A stretch of 64,000 nucleotides of DNA from UBA4416 sp044238845 (GTDB taxonomy: Bacteria; Bacteroidota; Bacteroidia; B-17B0; Aurantibacillaceae), in the NCBI GenBank assembly GCA_044238845.1, contig JBIICN010000016.1, forward strand, positions 1 through 64,000, read 5' to 3'. A model generated the notes under the pieces. It was not told the origin of the DNA. It did not search any database and saw only the letters and a program-made list of their open reading frames with translations. Both the position numbers and the translations under genes were made by a program. This document shows, one piece after another, positions 44,601 through 52,359 of this stretch (positions are counted from its first letter, which is position 1; every line of letters starts with the position of its first letter).

Positions 44601-45621
44601 TTGCAAAACACAAAGGGAAAGTATGTATTAAAGAGGAGAAGTTTTGATTTGTTTTTAATAACTCATATGGATATCCATTCCCTTGAATTTGACAAGTGAA
44701 AAATATTGTATCCTTCATAATTGCAAGCTTATCAAAATAACGAGTTGGTATTGTAGAAGCACAGCCTGTATTCCAAATATATACACTAGGATTAAAATAA
44801 TTTATTGCATTTCCATTTATTGTATCTAATGTAACTAAACCAGTTGTTGTAACTCCTCCGATAGCCGTATATTCTCCAACTGCATAAATTTTATTATTAA
44901 ATAATTTAAAATCAGAAGTAAATCCACCGCCAAGCGGGTTTGGATCCCATGAAATTAATGCGCCTGATGATTTGGATATTTTTGCTAATCCAGATCTAAC
45001 AATAGAATTTACTTGAGTAAAATAACCTCTCAAATAAATAGAATTATTTACAATTATAAAATCTTCTACTGATGATCCCAAAACATTTGGGGCTATACTG
45101 GAAATCAAAACACCAGATTGGTCAACAGCACCAAAATTACTTCTGGCAACGCTATTTATTGATGAAAAACCGCCAGCAATGAATATATTAGATCCATCTG
45201 TTTTAATAGTGTTCACAGAACCTCCAATAATAGGATGCCATGTTTTTAAACTATTAGTTGTAAAAACGACACACGCAATGCTATTTCTTGCTTGCCCACT
45301 TACTGTAGAAAAACTTCCAGAAAAGTAAACGTCATTTCCTATTGTAGTAATTGATTTTACCCATAAATTAAACCCAGAGGCTATATTTGGATTAAATTGA
45401 AGTAGGGCGCCAGTTGAAGCATCAAAGCAAGCAATATAGTTTCTAGATGCTAATCCGTCAATTTGAGTAAATTTTCCTCCAACATAAGTTCTGTTATTTA
45501 TCGTATCTTCATAAGTACACAATATTTCGCCATTAAAATCATGGCTATATACATTAGTCAGGTCTCCTTGAGAAAAGCCTTTTAAATAACAAAGTATAAA
45601 AATGAATAATATTCTATGCAT
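41689..45621 (-). CDS. Giant T9SS surface protein with beta-propeller and Ig/SprB-like repeats
   Basis: 1310 residues from the Met at 45621 (MHRILFIFILCYLKGFSQ is a proper signal peptide; the in-frame Met 27 bp earlier is less likely). Residues about 30-400 are propeller-like with V-G-G-K-F and F-x-G-G-F repeats (delta-60 type). Then about eight repeats of 80-90 residues, each closing with a Cys and the phrase VDTIKP or similar, and PKD/SprB-like modules (GGTPNFNYTWSNGG, YGGIPPYQFAVGSG). The last 80 residues are a T9SS type-A tail (VTLYPNPNSGQFNLEV ... PGSYILKVVAEYD). Likely an adhesin, and first gene of the secreted cluster. Confidence 0.88.
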   Translation of the reverse strand: MHRILFIFILCYLKGFSQGDLTNVYSHDFNGEILCTYEDTINNRTYVGGKFTQIDGLASRNYIACFDASTGALLQFNPNIASGFNLWVKSITTIGNDVYFSGSFSTVSGQARNSIACVVFTTNSLKTWHPIIGGSVNTIKTDGSNIFIAGGFSSINSVARSNFGAVDQSGVLISSIAPNVLGSSVEDFIIVNNSIYLRGYFTQVNSIVRSGLAKISKSSGALISWDPNPLGGGFTSDFKLFNNKIYAVGEYTAIGGVTTTGLVTLDTINGNAINYFNPSVYIWNTGCASTIPTRYFDKLAIMKDTIFFTCQIQGNGYPYELLKTNQNFSSLIHTFPLCFAISGTYIFPDFYSSPGPYEFPIGFSISNNVLNASIATRSCSACGGNYTGYDGAAFWKLKSYCLRPKLPVSFATSTATLCAGTKNVSYSIPFTNYVDSYLWTYSGTGATITQNNNSVSIDFSNSATSGTLSVQLISNCNSAVRKVTTPITVHPLPSVNAGRDTVLNCSNNRVATINGAASGNNNEWTGPSFYSQNLSETLVNKPQGNYVLSSTITATGCSWRDTAYVTVDTIKPNLVMPVITNTRLCCSNPSVNLNASSSTAGVIYTWANSNGFTSNNPVIISTTSPTVPVNNMTYSLEVTNPSNGCKSSNNITLLLDTVHPTFGLGVSTVGAKISCISTSASINGISSVSKAKLYWNGSGLPINSSNPTTVTIPNTYTLMASDTVNGCKSYFNYTVLADTAKPIINPLPSNKYLTCDTNQVTLNATSPSVNTTFTWTPPIGATLPNPSFVTNAGSYTLNAVDVTNGCSRSRNMTVIVDTIKPTITTNVDSVQLSCSILSYSLNANSTSSPVTINWTGTGGYTSSNPATITNQGFYTTTIKNTFNGCMINKIIKVSIDSTKPYIVPFANNFQVNCSYPSTILNGSTIPANKYVLSWDGVSGFNSVNPATVFTPGTYTFTALDTITGCQSIKYVNLNYQPNLVINAGNDTTICFGSSANLNASPIGGTPNFNYTWSNGGNSNSTIVTPNDTTSYIVTISDNAGCIGKDTVIVIVPAPIQDSSKTFLPCDPNSPFGQIQMYPYGGIPPYQFAVGSGSFQTSNVFPNLVLDTYTINIKDNLGCAKSSTVTIDNSSLRPEPNFLITTNMFKTDTFVVVDISNPRPDSVQWSFPPTCTIINNSNPFSPIIVNSDTGTFVINLKAFFGTCEMIKTKSVHIGSIDTTLANSFNNNGIESVTLYPNPNSGQFNLEVKLYKKQTFAILIYDASGIEKYRQTITESLYFNQLINMSPATPGSYILKVVAEYDAKQKPFIISQ

Positions 45622-46047
45622 AACTGCAAATGTAGATAAATTTCGCATTCTGATAGGTAAAATAGCTTCATTTATCGATATTTTTTTTTAATAAAAATTC
45701 ATCGATAAATTTCAGTCATTAATAGCAAACAATCAATACTTTAAGAAATATTTAGTAATATTTACAGTACATTAAGTTGATTTTTTACAGTTTAAATTTC
45801 TTGAAATGTTTTATCAATGTGTTTTGTGAAGGAGTATTTTAATGTAAATTATTTATCAAATCTACTTATGTTCAATTGAACATAAGTTAGTTAACTCTTA
45901 TTTGCTTGTATTACTCCATTCCTTGACGAGAAACATCTAATGAGGAGTGTTTTAATGTATTATGTGTATGTAATTATGGGTTTCAATAATTTAATGCTCC
46001 TGAGGGATCCAGAAGAGATTGGAATTTTTACGATCATTTTAGAAAAT
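45622..46047. other. Intergenic region with palindromes upstream of the surface-protein cluster
   Basis: About 425 bp without a credible gene. Contents: a 10-bp inverted repeat ATTTATCGAT/ATCGATAAAT (45670-45679, 45701-45710), a perfect 24-bp palindrome (45864-45887), and a 16-bp near-direct repeat GGAGTRTTTTAATGTA (45831-45846 and 45944-45959). It probably holds the promoter and operators of the minus-strand cluster. Confidence 0.6.
45864..45887. promoter_or_regulatory. 24-bp perfect palindrome
   Basis: Each half reads ACTTATGTTCAA and the centre is TCAATTGA. A 24-bp perfect palindrome is far longer than chance in this space and suits a dimeric regulator. It is 243 bp upstream of the surface protein's start codon. 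Confidence 0.55.
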
Positions 46048-46080
46048 GAAAAGGGGGATTCCAATCGGAATCCCCCTTTG
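46048..46080. terminator. Intrinsic terminator
   Basis: AAAGGGGGATTCC (46050-46062) pairs with GGAATCCCCCTTT (46067-46079) over AATC. It ends the minus-strand gene at 46102-46743; A/T runs on both sides permit action in both directions. Confidence 0.85.
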
Positions 46081-46101
46081 TCATGGCAACAACAAAAAAA
46101 A

Positions 46102-46743
46102 TTATTTGATTTTATAACCCAACTTTTTGGCTATGTCAAGGAGGATTTCAATCCTGTCTGGGGTCCATTGATTTGAGCAAGCTATAACACAATCACGCAC
46201 TTTAATTTCCTCATCAGGTTTGATAAGGAATCGTAATCTGTCTTTTGAAATTTCCTTAGCTTCTTCAATCTTGCGAATCATTCCATACGGTTTTACGATT
46301 TCATCTGGAAATATTTCTAACAATCCTTTTAATCCTGTTCGCTTATCCTTAACGTATTGGGATACAATTGCATGAGCTAATCTGGTCTTGTTATACTCAT
46401 TTCCATTGAATTTGTAAGTTGTTAAATCACGGCCAGTTTTCTGTTTTGGTTTTTCTTTTATCTCTTTCTCAATTGGCTCTTTCACTTTAACTTTCTCCGT
46501 TTTTACTTTTGGTGTATCAACCGGTTCGAGGTTTAATTTGTCGGCATCAATCAGTGTATATGATTTTTTGTTATCAGTGTCATTCATTTGTACTGAGCCA
46601 TTTTTTATGAGTTTACTCATGATGCCATAAATTTGCACAAATGCAATCTTTCCTTTGCTTTGATAGTTAATTTCATGTGCTTTAACGGTTGTTTGTTCTT
46701 TAAGTGATTTGATGATGATTTCTTTTGCTTCTTCTGTTTTCAT
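46102..46743 (-). CDS. Hypothetical protein with winged-helix-like N-terminus
   Basis: 213 residues. The first 65 residues resemble a winged helix (AKEIIIKSLKEQTTVKAHEINYQSKGKIAFVQIYGIMSKLIKNGSVQM); a Lys/Glu/Pro linker follows (about 80-105); the C-terminal 110 residues are a compact unknown domain (YNKTRLAHAIVSQYVKDK ... RDCVIACSNQWTPDRIEILLDIAKKLGYKI). I infer a DNA-binding protein of the element; partner and sites unknown. Confidence 0.72.
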   Translation of the reverse strand: MKTEEAKEIIIKSLKEQTTVKAHEINYQSKGKIAFVQIYGIMSKLIKNGSVQMNDTDNKKSYTLIDADKLNLEPVDTPKVKTEKVKVKEPIEKEIKEKPKQKTGRDLTTYKFNGNEYNKTRLAHAIVSQYVKDKRTGLKGLLEIFPDEIVKPYGMIRKIEEAKEISKDRLRFLIKPDEEIKVRDCVIACSNQWTPDRIEILLDIAKKLGYKIK

Positions 46744-46906
46744 AAGTATAAGGTTTAAAAGTTATGCTAGTTTAGAAGATTTTAATTATACTACTACAGT
46801 CAAACTCCTTGTATTTTCAGGTGTTTTCACTGGATTTATGCATGCGTTTGGAAACCAAGCGTTTAAGCAAAAAGAAGTTTCTAACGGTATAGTACTGAGA
46901 TAAAAA

Positions 46907-47527
46907 CTATTTGGTTCTAAACGCTAAAAGGAGTGTAGTACCTCTTAAAACAAAATACGTATCATAACCTTCATCTACCGATTTATGCCTGTAAAACTTA
47001 TTTGAAGTATCATAAACATTGACGTATTGAGTTTTTAAATCTTCATATACCAAGTAGGATTCATATTCAACTTTTGTAATCCTTGTCGAATCATGCATTA
47101 TTTTTTTTCGGTGAATACAAAACTGATTATTCATAACAGCAAATAAATCGCCATAGCTTGTTAGCGAAATAGGTACATTGTATTCTCCATTACTTTTCAG
47201 TTTCTCGTAATTTAATTTTTGTATCAATTTATAACTATTGGCGTTTAGTTTGCCGTTTTTATCTAAAACAGAATCATTAAAATAAAATTGTTCGTAATAT
47301 TTTATGCGTTTTACTGATGTAAAAAGTTTTGTAGCTACTACATCAATTGTTTCTGAAGGTAAATGATTTGATAAAAGAAGCTCAATACATTCGATAATTG
47401 TATTATGTTCGTTTCTGAAGATAAGATTCGTGTCGAAGAGTATGATTCCATCTTGTTTAAATATTTCAAAGTGAAATAGATTGCGTCCATTAAGGTCGCT
47501 AACCATCCATGATTTAATAATTTCCAT
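46907..47527 (-). CDS. Hypothetical protein
   Basis: 206 residues, soluble, rich in Tyr, Lys and Asn, beta-prone. No domain recognised. It is flanked by similar short direct repeats AAACGCTAAAA (46918-46928 inside its end and 47568-47578 before its start), which may be chance. Confidence 0.65.
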   Translation of the reverse strand: MEIIKSWMVSDLNGRNLFHFEIFKQDGIILFDTNLIFRNEHNTIIECIELLLSNHLPSETIDVVATKLFTSVKRIKYYEQFYFNDSVLDKNGKLNANSYKLIQKLNYEKLKSNGEYNVPISLTSYGDLFAVMNNQFCIHRKKIMHDSTRITKVEYESYLVYEDLKTQYVNVYDTSNKFYRHKSVDEGYDTYFVLRGTTLLLAFRTK

Positions 47528-47641
47528 AGTTTGAGTATAGCAGATATTGGTAAATAAACTGTTGTTTCAAACGCTAAAAACTCCCTAATATCAAAGGATT
47601 TGGCTAAATTCAGGCAAATAATTTGCTATAAAGTGTAAAAA

Positions 47642-47896
47642 ATGGAGATTAATAATGATAAAGAAATGATTGGGGTATTAATAAAATTAAAACGTTCAGC
47701 TCTTGTCAAATGTAGAACTTTATCGCTTCTTTATTTTTTAACATCGATGCTCCTTTTTCTTGTATTTCCTGAAATTCATCAGTATTGCTTACTAACTATT
47801 ATTACGATTTTGATTAATACAGGATTACTGTTTGATTGCATCGTTAAAGAAATCAGGCTTTACAGACTTAAAGAAAAACTAATTTTATTTAATTAA
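47642..47896 (+). CDS. Small two-helix membrane protein
   Basis: 84 residues with two hydrophobic helices (about 27-45, LLYFLTSMLLFLVF, and 48-66, YCLLTIITILINTGLLF), joined by a short turn and followed by a charged tail. No family recognised. It stands alone between the minus-strand unknown gene and the putative origin region. Confidence 0.55.
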   Translation: MEINNDKEMIGVLIKLKRSALVKCRTLSLLYFLTSMLLFLVFPEIHQYCLLTIITILINTGLLFDCIVKEIRLYRLKEKLILFN

Positions 47897-48520
47897 CTTC
47901 AGATAAAATAAACAGAAGTCATATTTATTTCCAATAAGTACCAAACATAAAATTACTCCTCTTATATAAGTAAGTGAATCAATACTTATATAATATGTTT
48001 TTTACATACTTTTTCCAAAACAGCTTATTTACAGCTATTAATGCGCTAAGCATCTATTTCAAAGCCGACCGTTGTCTTTTAGTTTTCTTAAAATCCTCAA
48101 TTATATAAATTCCTGAGGATATTCAAAAATCACTTTTATTCTGTTGTAAGAATCATAAAGTGCAAATTTTTGAAATTGATTTATTATTCAAATAATTATA
48201 AAAATCAAACTTATGAAGGGGATTATAAAAATAAAAATAGTGTTAGTTAAAATAGCTGTAAGTGCTGTTAATACTATGTTAAAGGAGTTTTTTACACATG
48301 TATACAAGTATACGCTTACAGTTTTCAAAACTTGTACTACTATATCAAATAGTGGTACTAAAAAAATAAATAAAAATATTTTTCTTAACCTATTAAAACG
48401 ATTTTACAAAAATAAATTTATCCGATTCGATTCCAGCTAAGTTCTAATTTACATCAACTGTCAATTAGCCCAAAAAGTAAAAGTTAAAAAATCAACAACA
48501 AATTTTAAAAAAAATAGCAT
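47897..48520. other. Repeat-rich non-coding region before parB: possible origin or partition site
   Basis: 624 bp with no convincing gene (a 75-codon ORF at 48213-48440 is poor in protein-like features). Perfect 11-bp inverted repeat TTATATAAGTA/TACTTATATAA (47962-47972, 47983-47993); 7-bp inverted repeat ATCCTCA/TGAGGAT (48093-48099, 48114-48120); GTATAC-AA-GTATAC (48300-48313); 10-bp stem GTACTACTAT/ATAGTGGTAC with one G-T pair (48334-48358). Very AT-rich, directly upstream of the ParB-like, methyltransferase and polymerase-like genes. Confidence 0.45.
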
Positions 48521-49258
48521 ATGGAAAATACAAGTAAAATAGAAGTGAAAAATATTACAGAGGTTTTTAATCATCCAATTAATGACCAGATATATACTGA
48601 TTCAAGTAGTGTGGAAGATTTGAAAGAATCGATTAGGATGCATGGACAACTAACTCCTATAACTATAAATTCTAACGGTGAAACTATCAGTGGTAACAGA
48701 AGATTAAAGGCAATGATAGAGCTAGGTTTAAAAGAAGTTAGTGTAATTGTTAAAGATTATCCAACTAAAGAGGATGAGGTAATGGCTGTAATAGCATTTA
48801 ATAATCAGAGAAGAAAAACTGTATTTGAAATGCAGAATGAAATTACTTTTTATAGACAAATGTTGGGTAATCGCCAAGGTCAAAGAACCGATTTATTGTC
48901 TGACAATGCAGATGCCTTATCTACCAGAAAGCAAATTTCAATAGCGCTCGGTATTTCAGAAGGTAATGTACAAAAATTGGAATTTATTGGTAAAAATGCT
49001 CAACACTTAATTCCATTTATTAATTCTGGTGAATATAGTATACATGGGGCATATCAAGAAGCAAGTAAACTCGTTAAAGCTGCTACACCAAAATCGAAAA
49101 GTCCTGAAACTCAAATAAAAGCTGAGAATAAAGAGACTTTAAAAACTGCGCCAAAATCAGATTTAACTAAAGAGGTTGCTATTACTGATGAAAATTTCAT
49201 TGGTCATCAAATTCACACCTGCATCAATTGTGGGCATCAAACTATTATCCAAAAATAA
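48521..49258 (+). CDS. ParB/sulfiredoxin-like nuclease-domain protein
   Basis: 245 residues. The N-terminal ParB domain (about 8-95) contains DSSSVEDLKESIRMHGQLTPITI and TISGNRRLKAMIELGLKEV, the GxRR box. A helix-turn-helix-like region lies at about 135-160 (STRKQISIALGISEGNVQKLE). A Lys-rich linker leads to a C-terminal C-x2-C-x-H motif (HTCINCGHQT), perhaps a half zinc site. Such proteins control plasmid or island maintenance, or act as CTP-dependent DNA binders. The methyltransferase starts 4 bp after its stop. Confidence 0.87.
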   Translation: MENTSKIEVKNITEVFNHPINDQIYTDSSSVEDLKESIRMHGQLTPITINSNGETISGNRRLKAMIELGLKEVSVIVKDYPTKEDEVMAVIAFNNQRRKTVFEMQNEITFYRQMLGNRQGQRTDLLSDNADALSTRKQISIALGISEGNVQKLEFIGKNAQHLIPFINSGEYSIHGAYQEASKLVKAATPKSKSPETQIKAENKETLKTAPKSDLTKEVAITDENFIGHQIHTCINCGHQTIIQK

Positions 49259-49262
49259 AATT

Positions 49263-50351
49263 ATGACTAATCAACATTTTAAATTTAGCAATCCATCAGT
49301 ATTGATGGGAAATTCTTTCAGAGGAAATACCTCTGAAAGAAAACCTCTTTTAGTGTCTTTGTTTGCGGGAACCGGAGGCTCAAGCGTCGGTTATCGTTTA
49401 GCGGGTTATAAAGAGTTACTAGCTGTTGAACTTGATAAACATGCTGTTGAATGTTTTTCACTTAATTTTCCTGATGTACCAATAGAACCATGGAACATAA
49501 CCAAAATCAGTGGCAAGGATATTTTAAACAGAATTGGTTTAAAAGCAGGAGAGTTAGATTTTTTAGATGCCAGTCCACCTTGCCAAGCACTATCAAGGGC
49601 AAACACCAAAGCAAAAATTGATGACCCTAAAAATGATTTGTTCCTAAAAACTATTCGCTTAATTGCTGAAGTTCAACCAAAATGTTTTTTGATAGAAAAT
49701 GTTTTAGGTTTATTAATGGGTAAAAACAAAGTTTTTTTTAATAAGGTTAAGAAGCTACTAAAAAAACTTAATTACACTTGGAAATATACCGTAGCTAAAG
49801 CTGAACACTATGGAGTACCTCAAGCAAGGCGAAGAGTCATTATTGTTGGGGTTAGAAATGATGTAAAACATAAATTTGATAACCCACGATTCATACCTCT
49901 GCCAGATTTGTCTAAAGTTAATGAGATGAATTTAGATTATGTTTTTCCCGAAGTGGCTGCATTTTCACCAGGTCAATTTGCTGACAAAATACATTTAGCT
50001 AATAGACCAGTTTGCACTATCACAAAAACAGCATCGTTATGGTTTTATACTAAAGAAGGAATACGTTATAGACCAGAAATTGAAAAAATATTAAAGTTAA
50101 TGTCTTTTCCAGATGACTTTAAACTCATTGGTTCATTTTTGAATAAATGGGGTAGATTAGGGAATGCAGTTCCACCAAATTTAACCAAGGAATTTGCAGA
50201 AAATATCAAAAATGAATTTCTTAATGATGAAATTCTTAGTTTATCTGATTCTGTCCATAACATCAATTTGTGTTCGGATATATCAAATTTGTATAGTTCA
50301 CTTGGTTTATGTGAATTCAAATTCACGGATATTAAAAGAATGATGGCGTAA
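49263..50351 (+). CDS. Orphan C5-cytosine DNA methyltransferase
   Basis: 362 residues from the ATG at 49263; an earlier in-frame start at 49176 lies inside the ParB gene and is unlikely. Canonical motifs: I LFAGTGGSSVGYRLAGY, IV DASPPCQALS with the catalytic Cys, VI LIENV, VIII QARRRVIIVGVR, X GRLGNAVPP. The target-recognition region between VIII and X is short. No restriction endonuclease is adjacent, so it most likely protects or marks the element's DNA. It is operonic with parB. Confidence 0.93.
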   Translation: MTNQHFKFSNPSVLMGNSFRGNTSERKPLLVSLFAGTGGSSVGYRLAGYKELLAVELDKHAVECFSLNFPDVPIEPWNITKISGKDILNRIGLKAGELDFLDASPPCQALSRANTKAKIDDPKNDLFLKTIRLIAEVQPKCFLIENVLGLLMGKNKVFFNKVKKLLKKLNYTWKYTVAKAEHYGVPQARRRVIIVGVRNDVKHKFDNPRFIPLPDLSKVNEMNLDYVFPEVAAFSPGQFADKIHLANRPVCTITKTASLWFYTKEGIRYRPEIEKILKLMSFPDDFKLIGSFLNKWGRLGNAVPPNLTKEFAENIKNEFLNDEILSLSDSVHNINLCSDISNLYSSLGLCEFKFTDIKRMMA

Positions 50352-50464
50352 AATCAGAGAATGGAGTAACTGAATTTTAATCTAAATACAATTCGTTTAC
50401 TTTTTTGTCAAACATCAAATAATCATTTATAACAGTTTTAAATAAAATAAATGCCAACCATCAA

Positions 50465-50473
50465 TAGGGGGGG
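50465..50473. repeat. G7 tract upstream of the polymerase-like gene
   Basis: A run of seven G (about 50467-50473) in strongly AT-rich sequence, 42 bp before the start of the 474-residue gene. Such tracts are prone to slippage and could vary promoter spacing. Confidence 0.4.
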
Positions 50474-50514
50474 CTTATAACATATATAATGTCGCGTCTT
50501 TTTAAAAAATAATT

Positions 50515-51939
50515 ATGAATATAGTTTCAGATGATTTAAAAGTTATGATTCCATTTAGTTTTCCCGATATAGATTTATTGGTAGTGGGAACTAAATTGAA
50601 ACCTGATAAGGTAAGAATATTATTACATCAGATGTATATCTCCAGATTACGTTTGATTGGAATTAAAAAAAAGGAATTGAGTTTCAGAACAAATCGTGCA
50701 TATAAAGAAGGGTATGTACCGTTAAATGCTAATCATCTAAAATCATTACTTGGTGATAGATACAAATTGTATATTGAATTTCTTTGCTACAAAGAACTTT
50801 TATTTAAAAGAAAATCATTCTTTAGCGATGCTACTTATCGACCTGGTGAAATGTCTATCCAGTTCATGTTTAATCCAAAGCTAATGAATTCAAACAGAAG
50901 TTTAAGGAATTTTCGAAAAGAATCCATTTCAGATAAAACAACAATAAAATCTATAAGAAGAGAACTAGCTAAACGCAAATTAAGTAACAGAATTTCTAAG
51001 CGTTCAGTTGAACCAAACGGGGTGCATTTAGAACTTCTAAAAATGGAGAAGAGTATTAAGTTTTATTCAAATGCTGCTGAGGCATGGGCTATTAAATATT
51101 TAGAAACAAATCCATCTATTTTAAATATAGAGGATAAAATTCGAAATGATTTAGATCAAATTGAATCTGTAAATGAGGGTTTTTTTAGTTTTAAAATTGA
51201 CTGTTTTGGAGAGCGAATACATACGCCAATTAAAACAATCTCAAAAAGAATGAGGCCGTTTATGTATTTTGATAATTCTGAATGTGCAGATATAATCTCT
51301 ATTGACATTTGTAATTCACAATTATATTTTGCACATGCACTCTTAAATCCATCTATCGTTGATTTAATAATTCCAGAATTTTCGGTTATAAATAAGTTCA
51401 TTTCAAAATTTGTTGAAGAAGAAGACATAAAGAGATTTATTGAGTTAACAACAAATGGCACAATATATAGTAGCTGGCAAGAAATAAGAGGATTAGAAAC
51501 ACGTAATCAGGCAAAGAATGAATTATTTCAAATACTTTTTTCAAAAAGTAAGTCCAGATTTTCTGGAAAAAAAGAGTTTCAATTCCTTTATCCAAGTGTT
51601 TGGAAATGTTTTGAATTCATAAAGTCACTAACAGATAAAGAACTGGATTTTATCCCATTCACTTATGTAAATAAAAAGGGAAGATATAGTGATGATTTAT
51701 TTCATAAAAATTTGAGTTGTGCACTTCAAAGACTTGAATCTAGGATATTTATTAAAATTATTTGTAAAGAACTTTTGAATAATGGTATTAAGCCTTTCAT
51801 CACTATACATGATAGTATTTTAACGTTTTCAAATAATCAGTCTTTCGTTGAAACAATTATCAACGATAGTTTCATAAAATTAGGTACTAGCCCACCTAAA
51901 TATAAAATCAAATCAAACAAGATTGCAGATTTAGAGTAA
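50515..51939 (+). CDS. Compact family-A DNA polymerase-like protein
   Basis: 474 residues. The C-terminal half carries the three polymerase motifs in order and at correct internal spacing: motif A Asp264 in ISIDICNSQLYFAHAL; motif B Arg330-x3-Lys334-x3-Phe338-x3-Phe342 (RNQAKNELFQILF), the spacing of E. coli Pol I R754/K758/F762/Y766; motif C His432-Asp433 in FITIHDSIL. Before motif A, GERIHTPIKTISKRMRP recalls the template-contact loop. The Pol I steric-gate Glu710 is Gln269 here. There is no 3'-5' exonuclease domain; the N-terminal 200 residues are unrecognised. I infer a replication polymerase of the element. Confidence 0.68.
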   Translation: MNIVSDDLKVMIPFSFPDIDLLVVGTKLKPDKVRILLHQMYISRLRLIGIKKKELSFRTNRAYKEGYVPLNANHLKSLLGDRYKLYIEFLCYKELLFKRKSFFSDATYRPGEMSIQFMFNPKLMNSNRSLRNFRKESISDKTTIKSIRRELAKRKLSNRISKRSVEPNGVHLELLKMEKSIKFYSNAAEAWAIKYLETNPSILNIEDKIRNDLDQIESVNEGFFSFKIDCFGERIHTPIKTISKRMRPFMYFDNSECADIISIDICNSQLYFAHALLNPSIVDLIIPEFSVINKFISKFVEEEDIKRFIELTTNGTIYSSWQEIRGLETRNQAKNELFQILFSKSKSRFSGKKEFQFLYPSVWKCFEFIKSLTDKELDFIPFTYVNKKGRYSDDLFHKNLSCALQRLESRIFIKIICKELLNNGIKPFITIHDSILTFSNNQSFVETIINDSFIKLGTSPPKYKIKSNKIADLE

Positions 51940-52006
51940 TGACTCCCAATTTTTTACTAATAATCATAAACACATAATTCCATTAAAAATTAAATATTAA
52001 ACTCGT

Positions 52007-52357
52007 ATGGCTATAAACAACAAATTAATTGAAATTGGTGAACTGCTAGATATATTGGGGTATTCAGATGTTCGCTCAGTGCGTAAATTTTGCGAACAAA
52101 ATAAAATACCACTTTTTAATCTAGGTAAAAAAACATACACAGTTACTGATTTTTTAGATATAGTAATTGCTAAACAACTAGGTAGAACTTATGATAATGC
52201 AGATGAAATTTTAAAAGCTATCAGTACAGATAATAAAGAGGAGCTTGCAAATTTGATTGACGCGCCTTTAGAAGAAAAAGTTAAAACAGATTTGAAAACT
52301 AAAAACAGAAACAGTAACGCCGCTAAAAAATTAATAGACAAACTAAACGCCGCTTAA
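52007..52357 (+). CDS. Excisionase-like helix-turn-helix protein
   Basis: 116 residues. The first 55 residues form a MerR/excisionase-type helix-turn-helix (IEIGELLDILGYSDVRSVRKFCEQNKIPLFNLGKKTYTVTDF), followed by a charged helical tail. Its stop codon is 2 bp before the integrase start, so it is co-expressed and probably sets the direction of recombination. Confidence 0.75.
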   Translation: MAINNKLIEIGELLDILGYSDVRSVRKFCEQNKIPLFNLGKKTYTVTDFLDIVIAKQLGRTYDNADEILKAISTDNKEELANLIDAPLEEKVKTDLKTKNRNSNAAKKLIDKLNAA

Positions 52358-52359
52358 TA

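Noticed and set aside
45940..46176. 78-codon plus-strand ORF
   Set aside because: It runs through a clear intrinsic terminator (46048-46080) and into the 3' end of the minus-strand gene at 46102-46743; no protein-like features.
26658..46860. Shared TTGGAAACCAAG-type palindrome at 26661-26671 and 46848-46858 as a common operator
   Set aside because: The same 12-mer also occurs inside the dioxygenase coding sequence near 3214, so the match can be chance.
48213..48440. 75-codon plus-strand ORF
   Set aside because: Low-complexity K/I/N-rich product, overlaps several inverted repeats, no family resemblance; treated as non-coding.
49176..49262. Longer N-terminus for the C5 methyltransferase
   Set aside because: The 29 extra codons lie within the parB gene in another frame; the ATG at 49263 directly precedes normal methyltransferase sequence.
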